Shown here piece after piece: positions 1 to 6,969 of a stretch of 8,607 nt of DNA (its first letter is position 1; each line of letters starts with the position of its first letter). A program made the translations under genes and the position numbers. The stretch is from an uncultured bacterium (GTDB lineage: Bacteria > Cyanobacteriota > Vampirovibrionia > Gastranaerophilales > Gastranaerophilaceae). The stretch spans positions 1 through 8,607 of the forward strand of contig CASECH010000104.1 in NCBI GenBank assembly GCA_949286405.1. The letters are read 5' to 3'. The notes below the pieces were generated by a model. That model worked only from the letters and a program-made list of their open reading frames with translations, made no database searches and was not told the DNA's origin.

Positions 1-1
1 A

Positions 2-634
2 AAAGTCAATTCAGTATTAAATCAGGCATTTATGCTAGCTGTAGAAAAATATGGTCCTATTGAAAATTGGGATTTAGGTACAACAGGGCTTGCAGATCCT
101 GATGGAGCAGATACTTTGTTGAATAATTTTTCAGAGTTTATGAATAAAACAAAGACTTGTAAAGCTCGTGAGACAGGATGTTTGCCTAGTGTAACTTATA
201 AAGCTTTAAATGGAGATGATTATTGGAATGTAGATAATGGAGGACTGCATTCTCGTTTAAAATTGGCAGATGGATCTATTATAAGTTTTTATATATATAA
301 CAATAGTTGTGATACGTCTTGGGGAAAAGGTAAAGCATTGGAAAATATTTGCGGTAACATAGCTGTAGATATAAATGGCTATGGTAAACCAAATCAATTT
401 GGAATTGATTATTTTAACTTTTTACTAACAAAATATGGTGTAGTACCAATGGGTACATCTGAACAAACTAATATATTTACTTTTAATAATTATTGTCGAG
501 ATAAGTCTATTGGAGTTGTTTCCAAAATGGGAGCAAATGGTTTTGGTTGCACAGCTTGGGTAATATATAATGAGAATATGGATTACTTGAGATGTGATGA
601 CTTATCTTGGGATGGTAAGCATGAATGTAAATAG
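2..634 (+). CDS. Type II secretion/type IV pilin-like (pseudopilin) protein, 5' end missing
   Basis: The reading frame is open to the left edge: ten in-frame codons (K-V-N-S-V-L-N-Q-A-F) precede the first ATG at 32, so that ATG is internal and the true N-terminus lies outside the window. The visible start resembles the end of the long pilin helix that follows the prepilin methylation motif in this family, but the motif itself (typically G-F-T-L-x-E) is not visible. Counting from the ATG at 32, there is a D-I-N-G-x(3)-P-N-x(2)-G-x-D-x-F segment at residues 113-128 and a C-T-A-W-V-I-Y-N-E-N-M-D-Y-L-x-C segment at 173-188. I associate these from memory with secreted pseudopilin-like proteins of Gastranaerophilales. 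Eight cysteines (43, 50, 93, 107, 155, 173, 188, 199) suggest a disulfide-braced exported globular head. The likely role is a surface pilus or secretion-system subunit; the exact role is unknown. It is separated from glyQ by about 160 nt and is probably a separate unit. Confidence 0.75.
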   Translation, partial: KVNSVLNQAFMLAVEKYGPIENWDLGTTGLADPDGADTLLNNFSEFMNKTKTCKARETGCLPSVTYKALNGDDYWNVDNGGLHSRLKLADGSIISFYIYNNSCDTSWGKGKALENICGNIAVDINGYGKPNQFGIDYFNFLLTKYGVVPMGTSEQTNIFTFNNYCRDKSIGVVSKMGANGFGCTAWVIYNENMDYLRCDDLSWDGKHECK

Positions 635-692
635 TTTTTAATTTTGCTAAATCACAAAACTGTTTCTTAACTTAATATTTTTAACATAATAT

Positions 693-721
693 TTGCTTTT
701 TAAATATGTTGGTCGTAGTAT
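693..721 (+). promoter_or_regulatory. Candidate sigma70-type promoter for the glyQ-permease group
   Basis: TTGCTT (693-698) and TAGTAT (716-721) are separated by 17 nt in the gap between the pseudopilin-like gene and glyQ. Each hexamer only partly matches consensus (3/6 and 4/6), and in DNA this AT-rich such pairs arise by chance. A promoter is nevertheless expected in this gap. It would give a leader of roughly 65 nt before the glyQ ATG. Confidence 0.3.
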
Positions 722-785
722 TAATAAAGCGTGTATCAGCAGCTTTTTGCGTATACATGAAATAGTGTAAATAGTACAATATATT

Positions 786-798
786 GGAAAAGGATATG
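786..798 (+). promoter_or_regulatory. Ribosome binding site and ATG that set the glyQ start
   Basis: A purine-rich GGAAAAGG stretch (786-793) sits directly before ATG 796-798. An in-frame TTG at 784 would add four residues but has no purine-rich sequence before it (AGTACAATATA) and would overlap the ribosome site. ATG 796 also gives an N-terminus (M-A-L-N-F-Q-E-L) that lines up with known GlyQ proteins. Confidence 0.6.
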
Positions 799-1668
799 GC
801 ATTAAATTTTCAAGAATTGGTTTTTAACTTACAAAAATTTTGGTCTGATTATGGTTGTATAATTCAACAGCCTTATGATATTGAGAAAGGTGCATCAACA
901 ATGAATCCTGCAACTTTTTTGCGTTCATTGGGACCTGAACCTTGGAACACCGCAATGATTGAGCCTTGCAGACGTCCTACCGATGCTAGGTATGGTGAAA
1001 ACCCTAATAGATTAGGACATTATTATCAATTTCAAGTTATACTAAAACCATCACCTGATAATGCTCAAGAACTTTATTTAAAAAGTTTGGAAGCTATGGG
1101 TATTGATTTAAAAGTTCATGACGTAAGGTTTGTAGAAGATAACTGGGAGTCTCCAACATTAGGTGCAGCTGGTGTTGGCTGGGAAGTGTGGCTTGATGGT
1201 ATGGAAATTACTCAGTTTACTTATTTCCAACAGGTAGGTGGTGTAGAAGTTAAGCCTGTTGCTTTGGAATTGACATATGGACTTGAAAGAATCGCTATGT
1301 ATTTGCAAAATAAAGAGTCTGTATACGATATCATGTGGAATGATAAGTTAAAGTATGGCGAAATATTCTTACAAAACGAAATAGAACAATCAAAATATAA
1401 TTTTGAAGTATCTGATGCTAAAAGCTTATTCACTATGTTTGATTTGTACCAAAAAGAAGTTGATAATTGTATTAATGCAAAGTTGGTACTTCCTGCATAT
1501 GATTATGTTCTTAAATGCTCTCATACATTCAATTTGCTGGATGCAAGAGGGGTAATTAGTAAAGATGAACGTATTAACTTTATTAATCGAGTAAGAACAA
1601 TGGCTTCAGCAGTAGCTAGACTATATGTAGCTCAAAGGGAAGAGTTAGGATTCCCGCTTTGTAAGTAG
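796..1668 (+). CDS. glyQ: Glycyl-tRNA synthetase alpha subunit
   Basis: This is the catalytic alpha subunit of the alpha2beta2 bacterial glycyl-tRNA synthetase, which activates glycine with ATP and, together with the beta subunit GlyS, charges tRNA-Gly in the cytoplasm. The protein is 290 residues from ATG 796, the usual GlyQ length, and is collinear with E. coli GlyQ as I recall it. Visible blocks are R-R-P-T-D-x-R-Y-G-E-N-P-N-R-L near 59-73, Y-Y-Q-F-Q-V near 76-81, F-V-E-D-N-W-E near 112-118, T-Q-F-T-Y-F-Q-Q-V-G-G near 139-149, the class II motif 3 region L-T-Y-G-L-E-R near 159-165, and a C-terminal S-H-T-F-N-L-L-D-A-R block. It ends F-P-L-C-K, much like E. coli. No glyS follows: the next gene is a permease 21 nt away, so the beta subunit must be encoded elsewhere. 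No T-box or glycine riboswitch is apparent upstream. Confidence 0.97.
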   Translation: MALNFQELVFNLQKFWSDYGCIIQQPYDIEKGASTMNPATFLRSLGPEPWNTAMIEPCRRPTDARYGENPNRLGHYYQFQVILKPSPDNAQELYLKSLEAMGIDLKVHDVRFVEDNWESPTLGAAGVGWEVWLDGMEITQFTYFQQVGGVEVKPVALELTYGLERIAMYLQNKESVYDIMWNDKLKYGEIFLQNEIEQSKYNFEVSDAKSLFTMFDLYQKEVDNCINAKLVLPAYDYVLKCSHTFNLLDARGVISKDERINFINRVRTMASAVARLYVAQREELGFPLCK

Positions 1669-1689
1669 TAAAAAATATAAGGAAGATTA

Positions 1690-3282
1690 ATGGCAGAAAA
1701 ATTTCACCGTGCGACTTTTACGCGAAACTTTTTGAAAAAAATTACAAGAATTAAAAATCCTGATGAAATGTTGGCAGATGCTAAAAGTGAAGGTCTGGAA
1801 AAGACTCTTGGTGTTTGGGATTTGATAATTCTTGGTGTAGGTGCAATTATTGGCTCAGGGATTTTTGCAGTAGTTGGTATAGCAGCTGCTGGCAGTGCTG
1901 ACGGCTCAAGTCTGGGTGCAGGTCCAGGGTTAATTATTTCAATGGTAATTGCTGCTATTGCGTGTATTTTTTCAGCATTATGCTATTCAGAGTTTGCAAC
2001 TATGATTCCTGTTGCAGGTGGTGCTTACACGTATACATTTGCAACTTTAGGAGAATTTGCTGCTTGGATGGTAGGTTGGGTTTTAATGCTTGAGTATGCG
2101 ATAGGTTTTATCGCAGTTGCTTGTGCTTGGTCTAATCACTTTATTCAATTTCTAAGCGGTTTTGAAAAAGTATTGCCAGCATGGCTTGCTCATCCTCCTG
2201 TCTGGTTAGTTAATGATGTATTTAGTGCAGGTAAAATTGCGGCTGCAAATCCGGATGTTTTTATTCCAAAACTTTTTGGGGTGCCGATTTGTATAAATCT
2301 TCCTGCAATATTGATAGTTTTATTGATAACAGCTATTTTGGTAAAAGGTACTAAAGATTCTACAAAAATGGCGAGTATAATGGTATTTGTGAAATTGGCA
2401 GTAATAGCATTGTTTGTGCTTGCTGGAGCTTTTTATGTAAGACCTGAAAATTGGACTCCTTTTGCACCGCATGGTGCAGCAGGAATTTTTGCTGGAGCGT
2501 TTTTGATCTTTTTTGCATATATTGGATTTGATGCTCTTGCAACAGCTGCAGAAGAATGTAAAAATCCTCAAAAGGATTTACCGATTGGTATTATCGGCTC
2601 TTTAGTTGTAACAACTATAGTGTATGTTCTTGTAGCTCTTGTTCTTACAGGCCTACAGGATACAAGTGTTGCAGTCCCTGCTGATTTTCTAAAAGCACCA
2701 ATGGCATATTGTATGATAATGATTCATCAAAATTGGGCAGCAGGACTAATTTCAATTGGTTCTTTAGCAGGTTTGACTTCAGTACTTTTGGTTTTAGAAA
2801 TGGCTGCTACTAGAATTTTATATGCAATGAGCAGAGATCATTTTATTTCTGCAAGATTCCAAAAGCTACATCCAGTATTTAAAACTCCAGCTTTGTTGAC
2901 TTGGACAGTAGGTTTATTGGCGGTAGTTGGTATTTTAACTTTAAATTTGGATGTCGCTGCAGAGTTGTGTAATTATGGAACGTTTACATCATTTATTATT
3001 GTGTGCGTTGCAGTATTAATTTTGAGAAAAACTGATCCAGAAAGACCAAGACCATTTAAGGTTCCGTTTTCTCCTATTACTCCTTCTTTGGGTATAATTT
3101 GCTGTGGCGGATTGATGATATATAAATCTATGCAGCCTTCAGGATCAGCTTTATTGTTCCCTGTCTGGTTAGGTGTAGGTGCAATAATTTATTTATTATA
3201 CGGTTTTGTAAAAAATAGATTAAATGAAAACAAAATTCATAATGAAAAAGTGGAACTAAAAAAACAGGAATTATTGAGATAA
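1690..3282 (+). CDS. APC-superfamily amino acid permease, CAT/YfnA-like (first of tandem pair)
   Basis: This inner-membrane protein of 530 residues is predicted to import amino acids, probably by proton symport as in bacterial CAT-family homologues such as B. subtilis YfnA and Geobacillus ApcT. About 12 hydrophobic segments are visible: 43-66, 79-98, 122-148, 200-219, 226-249, 263-285, 299-321, 349-375, 399-420, 423-445, 463-480 and 487-507. TM1 carries the unwound G-S-G substrate-binding motif (55-57), TM6 carries F-F-A-Y-I-G-F-D-A followed by A-E-E, and R-K-T-D-P-E-R-P-R-P-F-K-V-P follows TM10. The segment between TM3 and TM4 (about 150-198, predicted extracytoplasmic) is longer than in YfnA as I recall it. 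The substrate cannot be read from sequence. AAGGAAG (1679-1685) lies 4 nt before the ATG. The 21-nt gap to glyQ and 4-nt gap to the next permease argue for one transcript. Confidence 0.93.
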   Translation: MAEKFHRATFTRNFLKKITRIKNPDEMLADAKSEGLEKTLGVWDLIILGVGAIIGSGIFAVVGIAAAGSADGSSLGAGPGLIISMVIAAIACIFSALCYSEFATMIPVAGGAYTYTFATLGEFAAWMVGWVLMLEYAIGFIAVACAWSNHFIQFLSGFEKVLPAWLAHPPVWLVNDVFSAGKIAAANPDVFIPKLFGVPICINLPAILIVLLITAILVKGTKDSTKMASIMVFVKLAVIALFVLAGAFYVRPENWTPFAPHGAAGIFAGAFLIFFAYIGFDALATAAEECKNPQKDLPIGIIGSLVVTTIVYVLVALVLTGLQDTSVAVPADFLKAPMAYCMIMIHQNWAAGLISIGSLAGLTSVLLVLEMAATRILYAMSRDHFISARFQKLHPVFKTPALLTWTVGLLAVVGILTLNLDVAAELCNYGTFTSFIIVCVAVLILRKTDPERPRPFKVPFSPITPSLGIICCGGLMIYKSMQPSGSALLFPVWLGVGAIIYLLYGFVKNRLNENKIHNEKVELKKQELLR

Positions 3283-3286
3283 ATTG

Positions 3287-4840
3287 ATGGAAATTAAAAG
3301 AATACTGGGTAATGCCCTTAAGAAAAAAAGCCCCGACGAATTGATTGCTACGAGTAAGAAGTCTGAATTGAAAAAGACGTTAAATGTATTTGACTTAATT
3401 GTAATTGGTATAGGTGCAGTAGTTGGTACAGGTATTTTTACAATAATCGGAACCGCAATAAAAGGTGGTCCTGAAAGCGTGGGAGCTGGGCCTGCTATAA
3501 TTATATCAATGGTTTTGGCTTGTATAGCATGTGTATTTTCAGCTTTGTGTTATAGTGAGATTGCTGCTATGATTCCAGTTGCAGGAAGTGCTTATACATA
3601 CACTTATGCTACTATGGGTGAGTTTATGGCTTGGATGGTTGGTTGGATACTTATGTTAGAGTATGCAATCGGAAATATTACTGTAGCTTGTGCTTGGACT
3701 GGGTATTTTGTTCAGTTTTTGAAAGGCTTTAAACATATTTTACCAAGTTTTGTCGTAAATTTTCCAATGTGGTTGAGAAATGATTATAGATTTATGTTCT
3801 CATATTGTGATAAATATGGTTTGGATCCACATTCTCAAATGCCGTATTTGTTTGATAAAATCCCTGTTGCGATAAATTTACCTGCGATTGTAATTGTATT
3901 ATTGCTTACAATATTGTTGATAAAAGGTGTAAAAGAGTCTACAAGATTTGCCAGCGTTATGGTTGGAGTGAATATGTTTATGATTATTTCATTTATTCTT
4001 GTGGGAGCTTTCTATGTTAAACCTGAAAACTGGACTCCATTTGTACCAAACGGATTTGAGGGTGTATTTATGGGAGCTTTTTTAATCTTTTTTGCGTATA
4101 TCGGTTTTGATGCAATTTCAACTACAGCAGAAGAGACAGAAAATCCTCAAAGAGATTTGCCTATTGCTATTTTAGGTACTCTTATTATTTGTACGATATT
4201 GTATGTTTGTGTAGCTTTAGTGCTTACCGGTACAGTTCCGTTAGGTGATATTGATATTCAGGCACCTATTGCTCATGCAATGAGAGCTATTGGTATAGAT
4301 TGGTTTGCAGGTTTGATTTCTATTGGAGCTTTATGTGCATTAACTTCTGTAATTCTAATTTATCAACTAGGAACTACAAGAATTTTATATGCAATGAGTA
4401 GAGATAGGTTTTTACCAAAATCTTTGAGATTGATCCATAAAAAATACAGAACTCCTCATGTATTAACATGGATTTCTGGTATAGTTGTAATTATATGTGC
4501 TTTGTTTATGGATTTGAATATATCTGCTGAGTTGTGTAATTATGGAACTTTCACTTCTTTCATAATTATTTGTATTGCAGTATTGATTTTGAGAAAGACA
4601 GATCCTGATAGACCAAGACCGTTTAAAGTACCATTTTCTCCTTTGTTCCCAATTTTAGGGATACTCACATGTGGAGGTTTAATGGTATATTCTATGAAGA
4701 CTTTATCAACATCGTCTTTGTACTTCCCACTTTGGCTTCTAATGGGATTGGCTATATACGCAGGATATGGTTATAAGCAAAAAAGACTGGAAGAAAAAGT
4801 TCGAGCTCAAAGACAGCCAAGAGCGAAAGTTGAAGTGTAG
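3287..4840 (+). CDS. APC-superfamily amino acid permease, CAT/YfnA-like (second of tandem pair)
   Basis: This is a paralogue of the upstream permease with the same 12-segment layout; it is 517 residues from ATG 3287. TM1 has G-T-G (residues 47-49) where the first copy has G-S-G. TM6 keeps F-F-A-Y-I-G-F-D-A and the A-E-E that follows. Around TM10 and the R-K-T-D-P block, 31 of 34 residues match the first copy, starting at C-N-Y-G. The TM3-TM4 loop (about 143-194) is where the two copies differ most. An in-frame TTG at 3284 would add one residue; I prefer the ATG at 3287. There is no good Shine-Dalgarno at normal distance: AGGAA at 3266-3270 is too far and GAGAT at 3276-3280 is weak. Starting 4 nt after the previous stop, it may rely on translational coupling. 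Likely an amino acid importer with a different preference from its neighbour; substrate unknown. Confidence 0.92.
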   Translation: MEIKRILGNALKKKSPDELIATSKKSELKKTLNVFDLIVIGIGAVVGTGIFTIIGTAIKGGPESVGAGPAIIISMVLACIACVFSALCYSEIAAMIPVAGSAYTYTYATMGEFMAWMVGWILMLEYAIGNITVACAWTGYFVQFLKGFKHILPSFVVNFPMWLRNDYRFMFSYCDKYGLDPHSQMPYLFDKIPVAINLPAIVIVLLLTILLIKGVKESTRFASVMVGVNMFMIISFILVGAFYVKPENWTPFVPNGFEGVFMGAFLIFFAYIGFDAISTTAEETENPQRDLPIAILGTLIICTILYVCVALVLTGTVPLGDIDIQAPIAHAMRAIGIDWFAGLISIGALCALTSVILIYQLGTTRILYAMSRDRFLPKSLRLIHKKYRTPHVLTWISGIVVIICALFMDLNISAELCNYGTFTSFIIICIAVLILRKTDPDRPRPFKVPFSPLFPILGILTCGGLMVYSMKTLSTSSLYFPLWLLMGLAIYAGYGYKQKRLEEKVRAQRQPRAKVEV

Positions 4841-4884
4841 ATTTGAGGCTTGTTAAAGTTATAAGAAATTTTAACTAGCTTTGT

Positions 4885-4919
4885 TTTACACTTGTAGAAA
4901 AACTTTGAGTATATATAAT
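4885..4919 (+). promoter_or_regulatory. Candidate sigma70-type promoter for pgi
   Basis: A perfect TATAAT (4914-4919) lies 62 nt before the pgi ATG. The best-spaced -35 is TTGTAG (4892-4897, 16-nt spacer, 3/6). Alternatively TTTACA (4885-4890, 5/6) pairs with TATATA (4910-4915) at 19 nt. Either places the start of transcription near 4922-4926 and a leader of about 55 nt ending in the strong GGGGAG ribosome site at 4972-4977. The 140-nt gap with no convincing terminator means read-through from the permeases is also possible. Confidence 0.5.
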
Positions 4920-4980
4920 AATTGTATAGGTATGTGTTAAATTTAATGTTAGAGAGATAAATATATTATAAGGGGAGCAG

Positions 4981-6369
4981 ATGATAACATTAGACTATAG
5001 ATGTGCAGATTCAAAATTTGTTGGAGAAGCAAATGGGTTAAATCTTGAGGTAGAGTTTGCAAATTATAAAGAAAAGATAGCTGATATTATCGTCGATTTA
5101 AATAAAAGAAAAGATAAATTAGGACAATGGCTTCAGTGGATGAACCTTGGCTATAATGAGGAGACTCTTTGGTATGTTAAAGAATATGCCGCTATGGTGC
5201 AAGGTCGTTTTGATAATATCTTGGTATTAGGAATTGGAGGTTCTGCTTTAGGTGGATTAGCTGTTACTGAAGCATTGTTGAAACCGTTTTGGAATTTGCT
5301 TTCTGAAGAACAACGTAACGGTTGTCCAAGAATTTTTTTCTTAGATAATATAGACCCTGATTATATGCTAGGATTATTAGATACAATTGATTTGTCAAAA
5401 ACTTTAGTAAATGTAATTACAAAGTCTGGATCTACTGCAGAGACTATGTCTCAGTTTATGATTGTAAAAAATATTCTTGAAGAAAAGTTAGGTGACAATT
5501 ACCGTTATAATATAGTAGCAACAACTGACAAAAAAACAGGTATTTTAAGGCAAATTGCTGAACAGGAAGGGTATAAGACTTTTGTAGTACCTGATGATGT
5601 CGGAGGAAGATTTTCTGTTTTTTCAGCAGTTGGTTTATTGCCATTTGCACTTGTTGGTATTGATATTGATGAAATTGTAAATGGTATCAAGGATATGGAT
5701 CTTGCATTGAAAAATACTGACATAAATGAAAATATCGCCGCACAAAATGCTTTGGTTCATTATTTAATGGATACTAAAAAAGGTAAAAACATGACAGTAA
5801 TGATGCCTTATTCAAGCCGTTTGAGATATGTATCAGATTGGTTTGTTCAACTATGGGCTGAATCATTGGGTAAAAATACTGATAAAATGGGAAATAGTGT
5901 TCATGTTGGTCAAACTCCTATTAAATCTTTGGGAGCGACAGATCAGCATTCTCAGGTTCAGTTGTATAATGAAGGACCTAATGACAAATTAATTAATTTT
6001 GTGAGAGTTGGCGAATTTGATAATGTTTTACAAATCCCTGCGATTTATGAATACACAGGTATTGGATATTTAGGCGGAAAATCTTTAAATCAGTTAATAA
6101 ATGCGGAGGCTGATTCTACAAGGGTTACTCTTACTGATTACGAACGTCCTAGTGTTACAATTACTATTCCAAAAGTTAATGGATATTATGTTGCACAGTT
6201 GTTATACTTCTTAGAGGTTCAAACAGCTATTGCTGGTGAATTATATAATATAGATACATTTTCTCAACCCGGTGTTGAACAAGCTAAAAATTATACGTAC
6301 GCTCTAATGGGTAGAGCAGGGTATGAAGAATCTGCACATATGCTGAAAGAAAAAATGGCTGTAATGTAG
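4981..6369 (+). CDS. pgi: Glucose-6-phosphate isomerase (short form)
   Basis: This cytoplasmic enzyme interconverts glucose 6-phosphate and fructose 6-phosphate in glycolysis and gluconeogenesis. It is 462 residues, the short form typical of Firmicutes, Thermotoga and many other bacteria rather than the roughly 550-residue E. coli type. Two SIS (sugar isomerase) domains are evident: L-G-I-G-G-S-A-L-G-G (83-92) and T-K-S-G-S-T-A-E-T (147-155) in the first, with the second following. PGI signature 1 is G-G-R-F-S-V-F-S (208-215) with Arg210. W-A-E-S-L-G-K (292-298) supplies the catalytic base Glu294, D-Q-H-S-Q (321-325) supplies the ring-opening His323, and signature 2 is F-S-Q-P-G-V-E-Q-A-K (427-436) ending in the conserved Lys436. 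All key residues are present. GGGGAG (4972-4977) lies 3 nt before the ATG. It heads a group with the secreted protein and trxB, with a 37-nt gap to the next gene. Confidence 0.97.
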   Translation: MITLDYRCADSKFVGEANGLNLEVEFANYKEKIADIIVDLNKRKDKLGQWLQWMNLGYNEETLWYVKEYAAMVQGRFDNILVLGIGGSALGGLAVTEALLKPFWNLLSEEQRNGCPRIFFLDNIDPDYMLGLLDTIDLSKTLVNVITKSGSTAETMSQFMIVKNILEEKLGDNYRYNIVATTDKKTGILRQIAEQEGYKTFVVPDDVGGRFSVFSAVGLLPFALVGIDIDEIVNGIKDMDLALKNTDINENIAAQNALVHYLMDTKKGKNMTVMMPYSSRLRYVSDWFVQLWAESLGKNTDKMGNSVHVGQTPIKSLGATDQHSQVQLYNEGPNDKLINFVRVGEFDNVLQIPAIYEYTGIGYLGGKSLNQLINAEADSTRVTLTDYERPSVTITIPKVNGYYVAQLLYFLEVQTAIAGELYNIDTFSQPGVEQAKNYTYALMGRAGYEESAHMLKEKMAVM

Positions 6370-6406
6370 ATGTAAAGTTAGTTAAAGTTAAAAGATAGTA
6401 ATACAT

Positions 6407-6967
6407 ATGAAAAAAATTTTATCGATTTTATTGTTTATTTTTATTTTATTATTAAGTGGATCAATTGCACCTGTATTTTCAGAAGAACAGTTGAGTGAAC
6501 AAGGTGTTAAAGATGAAAATTCTGTTTTGCAAGGTGGGATTTCTGTCATAGAACAGGTGCCAGAATCATTTTATGGAAACTGGAGAGTATCTGCAAAATT
6601 GGGTGAAACATCTTCTCCTGCTACTTTTAAACCAACAAGTATCGATATCTGGAACTTATCAAGAGAGGGTGACGTCATAAATTTATGTAATCCTTTTACA
6701 GGTGCTTCAGCATCTATTACGGTAAGTTATGTTGATAATAATATAATTAAGTTTACCAAGGTAGGAAATTACGATAATAAAAAATTAACAGATACTGTTG
6801 AATTAAAGTTGGAAGGGGATACTTTTACCGGAATTAATAAACTGACGCTTGAAACTATTTCTGATGTTGACAATACGGTACTCAAAGAGGAAAATGCAGT
6901 ATACATATTGAAAGGTGAAAAGATTTCGGGAACGAGTATTTCAGATAAGCAAGAGGATAAGAAATAA
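6407..6967 (+). CDS. Secreted protein of unknown function, translationally coupled to trxB
   Basis: I do not recognise a named family. The 186-residue protein opens with M-K-K and a strong hydrophobic core (about 4-20). A plausible signal peptidase I site follows V-F-S at residue 25, before E-E-Q. There is no lipobox cysteine, so a periplasmic or secreted product is more likely than a lipoprotein. After an acidic linker (26-50) comes a region rich in alternating beta-strand-like stretches, starting with Y-G-N-W-R-V (56-61). That G-x-W resembles the first strand of lipocalin-like barrels but is far too short to assign a fold. One cysteine remains (Cys94), so there is no intramolecular disulfide. 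The C-terminus is charged and probably disordered (K-Q-E-D-K-K). The ribosome site is weak. It lies 37 nt after pgi, and its stop overlaps the trxB start by one base, so expression is tied to trxB. Confidence 0.8.
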   Translation: MKKILSILLFIFILLLSGSIAPVFSEEQLSEQGVKDENSVLQGGISVIEQVPESFYGNWRVSAKLGETSSPATFKPTSIDIWNLSREGDVINLCNPFTGASASITVSYVDNNIIKFTKVGNYDNKKLTDTVELKLEGDTFTGINKLTLETISDVDNTVLKEENAVYILKGEKISGTSISDKQEDKK

Positions 6968-6969
6968 TG
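6952..6969 (+). promoter_or_regulatory. trxB ribosome binding site and overlapping stop/start (TAATG)
   Basis: AGAGGA (6952-6957), inside the end of the upstream coding sequence, lies 9 nt before ATG 6967-6969. The upstream TAA (6965-6967) and this ATG share one base. This layout allows ribosomes that end the secreted protein to restart at once on trxB. Confidence 0.75.

Noticed and set aside
633..661. AGTTTT/AAAACT pairing after the pseudopilin-like gene, considered as a terminator
   Set aside because: Six mostly A-T pairs around a 17-nt loop are too weak, and no clear T-tract follows.
733..756. Imperfect hairpin in the possible glyQ leader, considered as a riboswitch or attenuator
   Set aside because: Only four outer and three inner pairs with a 2x2 internal mismatch. 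The T-run is in the loop rather than after the stem, and no known glycine riboswitch or T-box features are seen.
784..795. Upstream TTG start adding four residues to GlyQ
   Set aside because: It lacks a ribosome site and overlaps the purine-rich stretch that serves ATG 796; the family N-terminus fits ATG 796 better.
1221..1433. Minus-strand open frames inside glyQ, the first permease (2320-2571, 2360-2542), pgi (5456-5723) and the secreted-protein gene (6769-6972)
   Set aside because: They lie wholly or almost wholly within well-supported genes, show no domain, and have biased compositions expected of antisense shadows.
4852..4875. GTTAAA/TTTAAC stem after the second permease
   Set aside because: Six base pairs, nearly all A-T, a 12-nt loop and no T-tract; not a credible terminator.
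6371..6395. Tandem TGTAAAGTTA/GTTAAAGTTA, also similar (14 of 15) to 4852-4866 after the second permease
   Set aside because: Short low-complexity sequence in AT-rich gaps; two occurrences do not support a repeat family or an operator.
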